NCBI GenBank assembly: GCA_003235465.1
Contig: QJWD01000398.1
Coordinates: 1 to 8,461, forward strand
DNA: 8,461 bases
From: Nitrospirota bacterium
GTDB taxonomy: Bacteria; Nitrospinota; Nitrospinia; Nitrospinales; VA-1
Direction of reading: 5' to 3'
A program made the position numbers and the translations under genes. The notes beneath the pieces are model-generated. The model had not been told where the DNA came from. It searched no databases and was given only the letters and a program-made list of their open reading frames with translations. Below, piece by piece: positions 1 to 6,100 of this stretch. Each line of letters begins with the position of its first letter. Position 1 is the first letter of the stretch.

Positions 1-66
1 GAGGCTGCGCCCCGGCTCTCGTATTAATCCTCCCCGGCGGGCGGCTAAATTTGTTAAGATGCCGGT

Positions 67-105
67 CGCGGCCTCCGCCGGGATTAGGCCCGGCGCGCGT
101 TTTTT
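67..105 (+). terminator. Intrinsic-terminator-like hairpin upstream of folD
   Basis: Positions 76-82 (CGCCGGG) pair perfectly with 89-95 (CCCGGCG) around a six-base loop. CGCG at 67-70 can also pair with CGCG at 96-99 across a five-base bulge, and six T residues follow at 100-105. A GC-rich stem followed directly by a T tract is the classic layout of a Rho-independent terminator on the + strand. It ends 25 bases before the folD start codon. It could close an upstream gene (one frame at the window's left edge stops at 25-27, but eight codons are too few to identify) or act as a leader attenuator for the folD operon. The hairpin is seen; its function is inferred. Confidence 0.6.
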
Positions 106-130
106 AAGCCCCGGAAATTTAGGATTCCTC

Positions 131-985
131 ATGACCCTGATCGACGGAAAAAAAATATCCCAGGAAATCCGCGACGCGCTGGTGGACGATGTCGCCCGCG
201 TGAAGCAACAAACCGGCAAGGTGCCCGGCCTCGCGGTGGTGCTTGTCGGCGAGGACCCCGCCTCGGCGGTGTACGTGCGCAACAAGAACAAGACCTGCCA
301 GGCCCTTGGTTTCCAGTCGTTCGAGCACGTGCTGCCGGAAACCACCAGCGAGGCGGAGCTGCTCGCCCTGGTGGAGGCGTTAAACGCCGACGACAACGTG
401 CACGGCATCCTCGTGCAATTGCCGCTGCCCAGGCAGATCGATTCCGAGAAGGTGCTACGGGCCATCCTGCCCGAAAAGGACGTGGACGGTTTTCACCCCG
501 CCAACATGGGTCAGCTCGTCGTCGGCCACTCGCTTCTCGTTCCCTGCACGCCGCTTGGCGTCATCACCCTGCTCGACCGCTACGGCATCGGCATCGAAGG
601 CAAGCACGCGGTGGTGCTCGGGCGAAGCAACATCGTCGGAAAGCCGGTGTCGCTTCTTTTGCTTGCCAGAAACGCAACGGTGACCATCTGCCATTCGCGC
701 ACGCGCGATCTGCCTGGCGTCACCCGGCAGGCGGATATCCTGATCGCGGCGGTGGGCCGGGCGAATTTCGTCACCGGAGATATGGTGAAAGACGGCGCCG
801 TGGTGATTGACGTCGGCATCAACCGGGTGGACGGCAAGCTGGTGGGCGATGTCGATTTTGACGCGGTAGAAAAGAAAGCCTCGTTCATCACCCCGGTGCC
901 GGGCGGCGTGGGGCCGATGACCATCGCCATGCTCATGGAGAACACCATGAAGGCGTTTCGCGCCCGCCACGGTCTTTCCGCCTGA
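131..985 (+). CDS. folD: Bifunctional methylenetetrahydrofolate dehydrogenase/cyclohydrolase FolD
   Basis: This cytosolic enzyme interconverts 5,10-methylene-THF, 5,10-methenyl-THF and 10-formyl-THF, linking one-carbon units to purine and formyl-methionine synthesis. The 284 residues match the usual family length. Visible landmarks are the catalytic Tyr/Lys segment (YVRNKNK, 48-54), the substrate motif KDVDGFHP (116-123), the dinucleotide-binding GRSNIVGKP (164-172) and the C-terminal [10 protein letters not shown] signature (255-264). I chose the ATG at 131 because it gives the canonical short N-terminus (MTLIDGK) and has AGGA at 121-124. An in-frame ATG at 59 would translate through the terminator-like hairpin and add 24 residues that do not resemble the family. 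It is the first gene of a folD-xseA-xseB-tlyA run, with a 35-base gap to xseA. An eight-A run at 148-155 is in frame and intact. Confidence 0.97.
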   Translation: MTLIDGKKISQEIRDALVDDVARVKQQTGKVPGLAVVLVGEDPASAVYVRNKNKTCQALGFQSFEHVLPETTSEAELLALVEALNADDNVHGILVQLPLPRQIDSEKVLRAILPEKDVDGFHPANMGQLVVGHSLLVPCTPLGVITLLDRYGIGIEGKHAVVLGRSNIVGKPVSLLLLARNATVTICHSRTRDLPGVTRQADILIAAVGRANFVTGDMVKDGAVVIDVGINRVDGKLVGDVDFDAVEKKASFITPVPGGVGPMTIAMLMENTMKAFRARHGLSA

Positions 986-1020
986 AGGGCGGCCCATCCA
1001 CCGCCTGTGGAGCGTGCCCG

Positions 1021-2391
1021 ATGAGCTTCAATTCCGAACTCTTTCCTCCCGAAACCGAAGCGGCGGGGCCGCGCGTCTACAGCGTCAGGGAACTAACCGG
1101 CGACGTGCGCGCCATCCTCGAGGCCGCGTTCGAATCCATCTGGGTGGAAGGGGAAATCTCCAACCTGCGGCAGGCGCAGTCGGGCCACTGCTACTTCGTG
1201 CTCAAGGACGACAAGGCGCAGATCCGCGCGGTGATGTTCAGGAACCAGCGCGCCGGCATGAAGTACCAGATGAAGGATGGCGATCAAGTGCTGGTGGGCG
1301 GCCGGGTGACGGTGTACGAAGCGCGCGGCGAGTACCAGATCATCGTCGACGCCGTCGAGCCCAAGGGGCTCGGCGCCTTGCAGAAGGCGTTCGAGGAACT
1401 AAAAGCCAGGCTCAAGGCCGAGGGCCTGTTCGACGAGGACAAAAAAAAGGCAATCCCGGCCTTTCCCTGGAAGGTGGGCGTCGTCACCTCGGCCACGGGA
1501 GCGGCGGTGCGCGATATCTTGCAAATCATCCGGCGGCGGAACCGGCTGGTGTCGGTGCTGCTTCACCCCGTCAAGGTGCAGGGCGAGGGGGCGGCGGAGG
1601 AAATTGCCGCCGCCATCGCGGCGATGAACCAGAGAAACGATCTCGACGTTCTCATCGTCGGCCGTGGCGGCGGGTCGATCGAGGACCTGTGGGCCTTCAA
1701 CGAGGAGAAGGTGGCGCGCGCCATCGCCCGGTCTAAAATTCCCGTGGTGTCGGCGGTGGGGCACGAGATCGATTTCACCATCGCCGATTTCGTCGCCGAC
1801 CTGCGCGCGCCGACGCCTTCGGCGGCGGCGGAGCTTGTGGTCCCCGTGCTCGCCGATATGGTGAGCGAGTTGACGGGTCTCACCCAGGCGCTAGTCGACA
1901 GCATGTTGCGAAGGGTGAGCGAGCGCCGGGATGTGATCAGGCGATGCATCGAGCGGCGCTTTTTTCGCGAGCCCGGGACCATCCTGGAACCCGGCAAGCA
2001 ACGCCTGGACGAGCTCAACCTGCGCCTCGCGCGCGGGCTCGACCAGTGGGTCATTAGAAACCGGCAGCGCCTGGAAAGCCGTGTGCGCCAGCTATCCTTC
2101 GCCACGCCGGCGAAGGACCTGCTCAAGTACGAGGAGAAGCGCGCCTCGCTCGAGCACCAGCTTGTGCTGCAGGCCACGGCCCGGCTGGCTGTTCTTCACG
2201 GCCGTTTCGACGGCGTGGTGAAGAATCTCAACGCGGTGAGCCCGCTCGCGGTGCTGGACCGGGGCTACAGCATCACCACGCGCGCGGGCCGCGCCGTCAA
2301 ATCGAGCGAGGAAGTCAAACCGGGGGACAGCGTGGACGTGCGCCTTTCGAAGGGCGCGCTCGAATGCAGGGTGGAGAAGAGAAAGCCGTGA
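1021..2391 (+). CDS. xseA: Exodeoxyribonuclease VII large subunit
   Basis: This is the catalytic subunit of exonuclease VII, which degrades single-stranded DNA from either end into acid-soluble oligonucleotides and pairs with several XseB copies. At 456 residues it has the normal family length. An N-terminal OB-fold DNA-binding region lies around residues 18-115 (VYSVRELTGDVR, then WVEGEISNLR). The nuclease core includes VTSATGAAVRDI (155-166), GRGGGSIEDLWAFNEE (214-229) and AVGHEIDFTIAD (245-256). A long charged helical region follows at about 280-400, and the conserved LDRGYSI lies near the C-terminus (412-418). The ATG is preceded by GGAG at 1009-1012 with eight bases of spacing. The gene lies 35 bases after folD and 25 before xseB. 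The in-frame eight-A run at 1441-1448 is intact. Confidence 0.98.
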   Translation: MSFNSELFPPETEAAGPRVYSVRELTGDVRAILEAAFESIWVEGEISNLRQAQSGHCYFVLKDDKAQIRAVMFRNQRAGMKYQMKDGDQVLVGGRVTVYEARGEYQIIVDAVEPKGLGALQKAFEELKARLKAEGLFDEDKKKAIPAFPWKVGVVTSATGAAVRDILQIIRRRNRLVSVLLHPVKVQGEGAAEEIAAAIAAMNQRNDLDVLIVGRGGGSIEDLWAFNEEKVARAIARSKIPVVSAVGHEIDFTIADFVADLRAPTPSAAAELVVPVLADMVSELTGLTQALVDSMLRRVSERRDVIRRCIERRFFREPGTILEPGKQRLDELNLRLARGLDQWVIRNRQRLESRVRQLSFATPAKDLLKYEEKRASLEHQLVLQATARLAVLHGRFDGVVKNLNAVSPLAVLDRGYSITTRAGRAVKSSEEVKPGDSVDVRLSKGALECRVEKRKP

Positions 2392-2416
2392 TAATCCCAA
2401 CCGAACGAGGCAGACC

Positions 2417-2659
2417 ATGTCGGAAATTAAATTCGAAAAAGCGATGAGCCGCCTGGAGGAGATCGTCGAGGAACTGGAAAAGGGCGATCTGGATATCGAC
2501 AAGTCCTTGCAGATTTTCGAGGAGGGCATCAAGATGTCGCGCATCTGCTCGAAAAAGCTGAGCGAGGCGGAAGCGAAAATCGAAAAGCTGACCAGGGACA
2601 AGAAAGGCGAGCTTGTGAGCGAACTGTTTCCCGCCGGTGAGGACGATGACGAAAAATAA
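2417..2659 (+). CDS. xseB: Exodeoxyribonuclease VII small subunit
   Basis: This 80-residue helical-hairpin protein binds the long C-terminal helices of XseA to form active exonuclease VII. Family features are FEKAMSRLEEIVEELEKGDL (residues 6-25), a conserved SL-FEEG segment (30-37) and the heptad-like KKLSEAEAKIEKL (46-58). The tail is acidic (GEDDDEK). GAGG at 2407-2410 lies six bases before the ATG. Its position directly after xseA is the standard arrangement. Its last 14 bases are shared with the start of tlyA, suggesting coupled translation. In many bacteria ispA and dxs come next, and both are missing here. Confidence 0.96.
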   Translation: MSEIKFEKAMSRLEEIVEELEKGDLDIDKSLQIFEEGIKMSRICSKKLSEAEAKIEKLTRDKKGELVSELFPAGEDDDEK

Positions 2660-3442
2660 GTTGCGTCTCGATGTGGCCCTGGTAAAAAAAAACTCGCGCG
2701 CTCGCGCGAGGAGGCCCGCGCGCTGATTCTCGCTGGCCAGGTGCGGGTCGGCGGCCAGCCGGCTGACAAGCCCGGCCGCCTCGTGGGCCCTGAAGAACCC
2801 CTTGAACGGATCACCGAACCCCACCCTTATGTCGGCCGCGGCGGCCTCAAGCTCGAGCACGCGCTTAAGGCTTTCGGCGTCGAGGTTCTCGGCAAGACCG
2901 CCGTCGATGTCGGCGCCTCGACGGGGGGCTTCACCGACTGCCTGCTGAAAAACGGCGCCGCCAAGGTGTTCGCGGTGGACGTGGGTTACGGGCAGCTCGC
3001 CTGGAGACTGCAAAGCGACCCGCGCGTCGTCTGCCTGGACCGAACAAACGCGCGTCACCTTAAACCCGGTGACCTCGGCGAGCCGGTGGACCTCGCGGTG
3101 ATCGACGTCTCCTTCATTTCCCTCAAGCTGATCTTTCCCGCGCTGCTTCCAATTCTCAAGCCCGGCGGCTGTATTGTAGCCCTGGTCAAGCCGCAATTCG
3201 AGGTGGGCAAAAAAGAGGTGGAGCACAAGGGCATCATCAAGAGCCCGGAAAAACATCTCGCGGTACTCAAGGGGATGAAATCGTTTCTCGACGAGCTGGG
3301 TTACGCCTTGACCAAGGCCGCGTCTTCACCGATCACCGGGCAGAAGGGCAACCGCGAATTTTTGATTCTTGCTGCTCGTAAAAATGGCGGGGAAGCGCTG
3401 GACGACGGTGCGCTCGACCGGCTGGTGGCAGAGGCGGGTTGA
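2646..3442 (+). CDS. tlyA: TlyA-family 23S/16S rRNA 2'-O-methyltransferase, reading frame shifted at an A9 run
   Basis: Two frames together encode a complete TlyA: an N-terminal S4 RNA-binding domain (about residues 6-60) joined to an FtsJ-like SAM-dependent methyltransferase. Frame one starts at ATG 2646, with GGTGAGGA just upstream inside xseB, and reads MTKNKLRLDVALVKK before stopping at 2724-2726. The second frame, one base back, continues with KLARSREEARALILAG and runs to 3442. Joining them at the A run by a -1 shift gives 265 residues, a normal TlyA length. Residues include VGRGGLKL (63-70), DVGASTGGFTDCL (88-100), DVGYGQLAW (112-120), VIDVSFISL (152-160) and LVKPQF (180-185). In this numbering K69, D154, K182 and E238 fall where, from memory, the K-D-K-E catalytic tetrad of mycobacterial TlyA lies. 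A GTG at 2741 would start past most of the S4 domain and is unlikely. Cause: sequence error, mutation or programmed slippage. Confidence 0.9.
2684..2692 (+). other. A9 slippery run at the tlyA frame break
   Basis: Nine consecutive A residues sit exactly where the tlyA coding frame changes. In the starting frame they read gtA AAA AAA AAc, which contains the A AAA AAA heptamer suited to -1 tRNA re-pairing. Reading back one base, or adding one A by RNA-polymerase slippage, yields V-K-K-K-L-A-R-S-R-E. That has the same spacing as V-E-R-G-L-A-x-S-R-E in ordinary TlyA proteins. It is the longest homopolymer I found in the window. Two eight-A runs in folD and xseA keep their frames. A one-base undercount of a true A10 is an equally good explanation. 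Confidence 0.75.
2693..2710 (+). promoter_or_regulatory. Hairpin directly after the tlyA A run
   Basis: CTCGCGC at 2693-2699 is the reverse complement of GCGCGAG at 2704-2710, giving a seven-base-pair stem with a four-base loop, starting immediately after the A run. Such a stem could stall a ribosome at the slip site. The distance from the heptamer is only about two bases, however, shorter than the spacing typical of known -1 stimulators. Alternative pairings with GCGCGC at 2718-2723 also exist. The pairing is seen; a role in frameshifting is inference. Confidence 0.4.
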
Positions 3443-3466
3443 AGAAAAAGGGCGACGAACGTTTGC

Positions 3467-3952
3467 TCAGACCAGGTTGTTCTCGCCGATGAGGACGACG
3501 GCGTAAGCGGCGATGCCTTCCTCGCGGCCGGCGAAACCGAGCTTCTCGGTGGTGGTGGCCTTGATGTTGATTTGCCCGGCGGTGATGGCGAGGGCGGCGG
3601 CGATGTTCATCTTCATCGCCGTCAGGTGCGGCGCGAGCTTCGGCTTTTCCGCGACGATGATGGTGTCGGCGTTGACGATTTGATAGCCGCGCCCGGCGCA
3701 GATCTTCTGGACTTCCTTCAGGATCAGCAGGCTGGGTACCCCTTTCCACTTCTCGTCGGTGTCGGGAAAGTGCGCGCCCAGGTCTCCGGCGCCAGAGGCG
3801 CCGAGGATGGCGTCGGACAGGGCGTGCAGCAGCACGTCGGCGTCGGAATGGCCGTCGAGGCCGGTGGCGTGGGGAATGTCCACCCCGCCGAGAATGAGCT
3901 TGCGGCCGGGTACCAGCCGGTGCACATCGTAACCGTTGCCGACTCTAAACAT
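3467..3952 (-). CDS. ispF: 2-C-methyl-D-erythritol 2,4-cyclodiphosphate synthase
   Basis: This cytosolic homotrimeric enzyme of the MEP isoprenoid pathway cyclises CDP-ME 2-phosphate to MEcPP with release of CMP. The 161 residues match the family. The zinc ligands are visible as D9 and H11 in GYDVHRL and H43 in LLHALSDA. Also present are the substrate loop LDGHSDADV (32-40), HFPDTD (61-66) and the CMP-pocket region ATTTEKLGFAGREEGIAA (132-149). AGGA lies about eight bases before the ATG. It is last in the - strand run, 30 bases after dxr, and converges on tlyA with only 24 bases between the stops. ispD, its frequent partner, is not adjacent, and the protein is too short to be an IspDF fusion. 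Confidence 0.97.
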   Translation of the reverse strand: MFRVGNGYDVHRLVPGRKLILGGVDIPHATGLDGHSDADVLLHALSDAILGASGAGDLGAHFPDTDEKWKGVPSLLILKEVQKICAGRGYQIVNADTIIVAEKPKLAPHLTAMKMNIAAALAITAGQINIKATTTEKLGFAGREEGIAAYAVVLIGENNLV

Positions 3953-3982
3953 GGATTTTTCCTGAAGGGGTTCGCATGCCGA

Positions 3983-5134
3983 TCAATGGACCACCGCGAT
4001 TCTTTTTCGCGCCTCGTCGCGCGCCCAGCGGTCGGCGGTGAGGACGTCTTCCAGCGCGCTCACCTGGCGGCTGGAATGGTTCTGCATAACGGTGCGAATG
4101 GTTTCCGGGATGTCCTTGAACGGAATCTCTTCATTGAGAAACGCCTGCACCGCCACTTCGTTGGCGGCGTTCAGCACCGCGGGCATGGTCTGCCCCATTT
4201 CCATGGCGTCGTAGGCGAGCTTGAGGCAGGGAAAGCGCTCGAGGTCCGGCTCTTCGAAGGTGAGCTTGCCCACCTGGCCGAGGTTCAAAGACGGCAGGTC
4301 CGCCGTCAGGCGGTCGGGATAGGACAGCGCGTAGGCGATGGGCACGCGCATGTCGGGTATGCCGAGCTGCGCCATGATGGAGGTGTCGACAAACTCGATC
4401 ATCGAATGGATGATGCTTTGCGGGTGAATGATGACCTCGACGTCGATGCCGCGCCCGAACAGCCACTTGGCCTCGATGTACTCGAGGCCCTTGTTCATCA
4501 TGGTGGCCGAATCGATGGTGATCTTATGGCCCATCGCCCAGTTGGGGTGGTTGAGGGCCTCCTTCACCGTCACGGTTTCCATGCGCTCCCGGCTGAAAGT
4601 GCGGAAAGGCCCGCCCGAGGCGGTGAGGATGATTTTCTTGATGCGCCCGCGCGATTCGCCGTTCAGCGCCTGGAAGATGGCGCTGTGCTCGCTGTCGATG
4701 GGGATGAGCGCCACCCGGTCCCCCGCTTCGCGGAGCACCAGCTCGCCGGCGACAACCAGCGTTTCCTTGTTGGCGAGGGCCACGTCGATGCCGGCGCGGA
4801 TGGCGGCCAGGGTCGGCACCAGCCCGGCGCTGCCGACAATGCCGGAGACGACCATGTCGGTGCCCGGTTGCGTGGCGGCCTTTTCGGTGCCGGCTTCGCC
4901 CGATACGATTTCGACATCCAGCCCGGCGAGGAGGTCCTTAAGCCGCGCCTCTTTCCTGGCATCGAAGATGGAAGCGATCTCGGGCTTGAAACGCCTGACC
5001 TGCTCGGCGAAGACCTCGACGTTGCTGCCGGCGGCCATGGCCGAGACCTGGAACTTGCCCGGGTTACGGGCGATGACATCGAGGGTGCTGACGCCGATGG
5101 AGCCTGTCGACCCTAGAAGCGCGATTCTTTTCAT
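3983..5134 (-). CDS. dxr: 1-deoxy-D-xylulose 5-phosphate reductoisomerase
   Basis: The protein catalyses the committed step of the MEP pathway: NADPH-dependent rearrangement and reduction of DXP to 2-C-methyl-D-erythritol 4-phosphate. It is 383 residues, close to the usual length. The NADPH-binding GSTGSIGVSTLDVI is at 8-21, followed by LANKETLV (120-127). The metal-binding PIDSEHSAIFQ (145-155) supplies D147 and E149, with a third acidic ligand E218 in MMNKGLEYIEAKWLF. The flexible active-site loop HPNWAMG is at 196-202, and LTASGGPFR (170-178) and IIHPQSIIHSMIEF (235-248) are also typical. It follows cdsA after a 77-base gap holding inverted repeats and precedes ispF. The ribosome site is weak (GGTGA touching the ATG, AGG further up). 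The target loop of fosmidomycin-type inhibitors looks intact. Confidence 0.98.
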   Translation of the reverse strand: MKRIALLGSTGSIGVSTLDVIARNPGKFQVSAMAAGSNVEVFAEQVRRFKPEIASIFDARKEARLKDLLAGLDVEIVSGEAGTEKAATQPGTDMVVSGIVGSAGLVPTLAAIRAGIDVALANKETLVVAGELVLREAGDRVALIPIDSEHSAIFQALNGESRGRIKKIILTASGGPFRTFSRERMETVTVKEALNHPNWAMGHKITIDSATMMNKGLEYIEAKWLFGRGIDVEVIIHPQSIIHSMIEFVDTSIMAQLGIPDMRVPIAYALSYPDRLTADLPSLNLGQVGKLTFEEPDLERFPCLKLAYDAMEMGQTMPAVLNAANEVAVQAFLNEEIPFKDIPETIRTVMQNHSSRQVSALEDVLTADRWARDEARKRIAVVH

Positions 5135-5158
5135 TCACCGGTACCTATAATCTGCAAA

Positions 5159-5201
5159 CGGGTGTCTCGAAAGCCGCCGAAGGGCGGGCCGTCACCACCC
5201 G
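5159..5201 (-). other. Nested inverted repeats between cdsA and dxr
   Basis: Read on the - strand, CGGGTG (5201-5196) can pair with CACCCG (5164-5159), and between them CCGCC and GGCGG enclose a CTTC tetraloop (5187-5174 overall). Two nested GC-rich helices in a 77-base gap could form a processing site, a partial terminator or a leader fold before dxr. There is no proper T tract, so an efficient terminator is unlikely. The sequence is GC-rich enough that chance pairing cannot be excluded. Confidence 0.3.
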
Positions 5202-5212
5202 GTCTCCATGGG

Positions 5213-6001
5213 TTATAAGAAGAGTCGGTAATAGATGTAAAACACGGGGCCGGCAAAAAGCAGGCTGTCGATACGGTCCAGCACGCCGCCGTGCCCCGGA
5301 ATCAGCGTGCCCGAATCCTTGACGCCGGTGCTTCGCTTGATGAGCGATTCCACAAGATCTCCGAATTGCCCGATCATACCGCAAATGCCCGCGACAAGCA
5401 AACAATGCGCAAGCTCAAGCGTATCGAGAAAGCTGTAGTGCGCGATGAGGCCGGCGAGCAGGCTGCCTGCCAGGCCGAAGGCCGCCCCCTCGAGGGTCTT
5501 GTTGGGGCTCACCACCGGAAGCAGGGGCGTTCGGCCGAGGCTGCGGCCGCCGTAATACGCGGCGCTGTCGCCGAACCAGACGATCATGAACAACAGCACG
5601 ATGAAGTGATTGCCGCCGTCCAAAGCGCGGATGAGAATGAAAAAGCCCGCGAGGCCCGCAACATACAGCACAGCCAGAAGGGTGGCCGCCATATTGGGCA
5701 CGGCGGAAGCCACATCCCGTTCGCCGAGGGCCCAGGCGAAGGGCAGGATCACCGCCGCCGCCACGCCCCATGCGAGAAACGGCTTAGAGGGAACGAAGTA
5801 GCAGGCGACGAGGCCCACGGCGAGGAGGAGGCCCGCGGCGGGAAAGCCCGGCACACCCGCGTGCGAGGTCATGGCGAAGAACTCGCGGCAGCCGATCAGA
5901 ACCGCGGCGAGCACCAGGGCGGCGAACAGCCAGGGCGACCCGTAAAGGACGATGCCGAGAACGATGGGAATGGCCACGATCCCGCTTAGCACACGCGCCA
6001 A
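5213..6001 (-). CDS. cdsA: Phosphatidate cytidylyltransferase (CDP-diglyceride synthase)
   Basis: This integral inner-membrane enzyme makes CDP-diacylglycerol from phosphatidic acid and CTP, the branch point for bacterial phospholipids. The 262 residues are mostly hydrophobic and suggest about seven or eight membrane segments (for example near 6-20, 23-38, 55-70, 77-92, 106-124 and 131-149). Diagnostic motifs are SPNKTLEG (165-172) and the CDS signature running from about S219 to S246, with KRSTGVKDSG and IPGHGGVLDRID. The start codon is TTG. It is favoured by a strong GAGGAG on the - strand at 6015-6010, eight bases away, and by the family-typical N-terminus (ARVLSGIVAIP). It lies between uppS and dxr, the common order in many phyla. 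Confidence 0.96.
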   Translation of the reverse strand: MARVLSGIVAIPIVLGIVLYGSPWLFAALVLAAVLIGCREFFAMTSHAGVPGFPAAGLLLAVGLVACYFVPSKPFLAWGVAAAVILPFAWALGERDVASAVPNMAATLLAVLYVAGLAGFFILIRALDGGNHFIVLLFMIVWFGDSAAYYGGRSLGRTPLLPVVSPNKTLEGAAFGLAGSLLAGLIAHYSFLDTLELAHCLLVAGICGMIGQFGDLVESLIKRSTGVKDSGTLIPGHGGVLDRIDSLLFAGPVFYIYYRLFL

Positions 6002-6009
6002 GAGACGAG

Positions 6010-6015
6010 CTCCTC
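6010..6015 (-). promoter_or_regulatory. Strong ribosome binding site that fixes the cdsA TTG start
   Basis: GAGGAG on the - strand lies eight bases before the TTG at 6001-5999. No ATG is available near the conserved N-terminus, so this site decides the start. It is the best Shine-Dalgarno match in the - strand operon, which may offset the weak start codon. Confidence 0.75.
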
Positions 6016-6100
6016 AGGTTAAAGGGTTGTGCTTCCCCGCTTGGCCACCCGCCTTGAGCGGAGGAAAGCGCCGCTTCAGGGGGGAATTGCCGGCCGCGCT

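Noticed and set aside
1..66. Tail of an upstream gene or RNA at the left edge
   Set aside because: One frame stops at 25-27 and another runs into the hairpin, but both are too short to recognise. No tRNA T-loop or riboswitch core could be seen.
59..130. Alternative folD start at ATG 59
   Set aside because: It adds 24 residues that do not look like FolD and would require translation through the terminator-like hairpin. ATG 131 has AGGA at proper spacing and the canonical N-terminus.
2315..3256. 313-codon open frame on the - strand opposite xseB and tlyA
   Set aside because: It is an antisense shadow. Its openness across the tlyA break says nothing about the frameshift, and its translation shows no recognisable domain.
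2741..3442. A shorter methyltransferase starting at GTG 2741
   Set aside because: The homology clearly continues upstream (KLARSREEARALILAGQ) to the A run. A start at 2741 would cut the S4 domain, and the AGGAGG at 2709-2714 is too far away to serve it.
3443..3466. Bidirectional terminator between tlyA and ispF
   Set aside because: The - strand has CTTTTTCTT here, but I found no stable hairpin before it, and AACGTT is only a short palindrome. Termination may be Rho-dependent or lie inside the opposing genes.
3572..5116. 514-codon open frame on the + strand opposite ispF and dxr
   Set aside because: It lies antisense to two well-conserved genes, spans both and their gap, has a composition skewed to Gly/Ala/His/Arg, and resembles no family I know. 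Long antisense frames are expected in GC-rich coding DNA.
5291..5989. 232-codon open frame on the + strand within cdsA
   Set aside because: It has a highly charged, low-complexity translation typical of the reverse complement of a membrane-protein gene. The sense strand carries the exact CDS signature.
6002..6100. Regulatory structure between uppS and cdsA
   Set aside because: Only short, competing pairings such as CCGCT with AGCGG were found in this GC-rich gap, with no T tract or promoter-like boxes. The cdsA ribosome site is the only element I can support.
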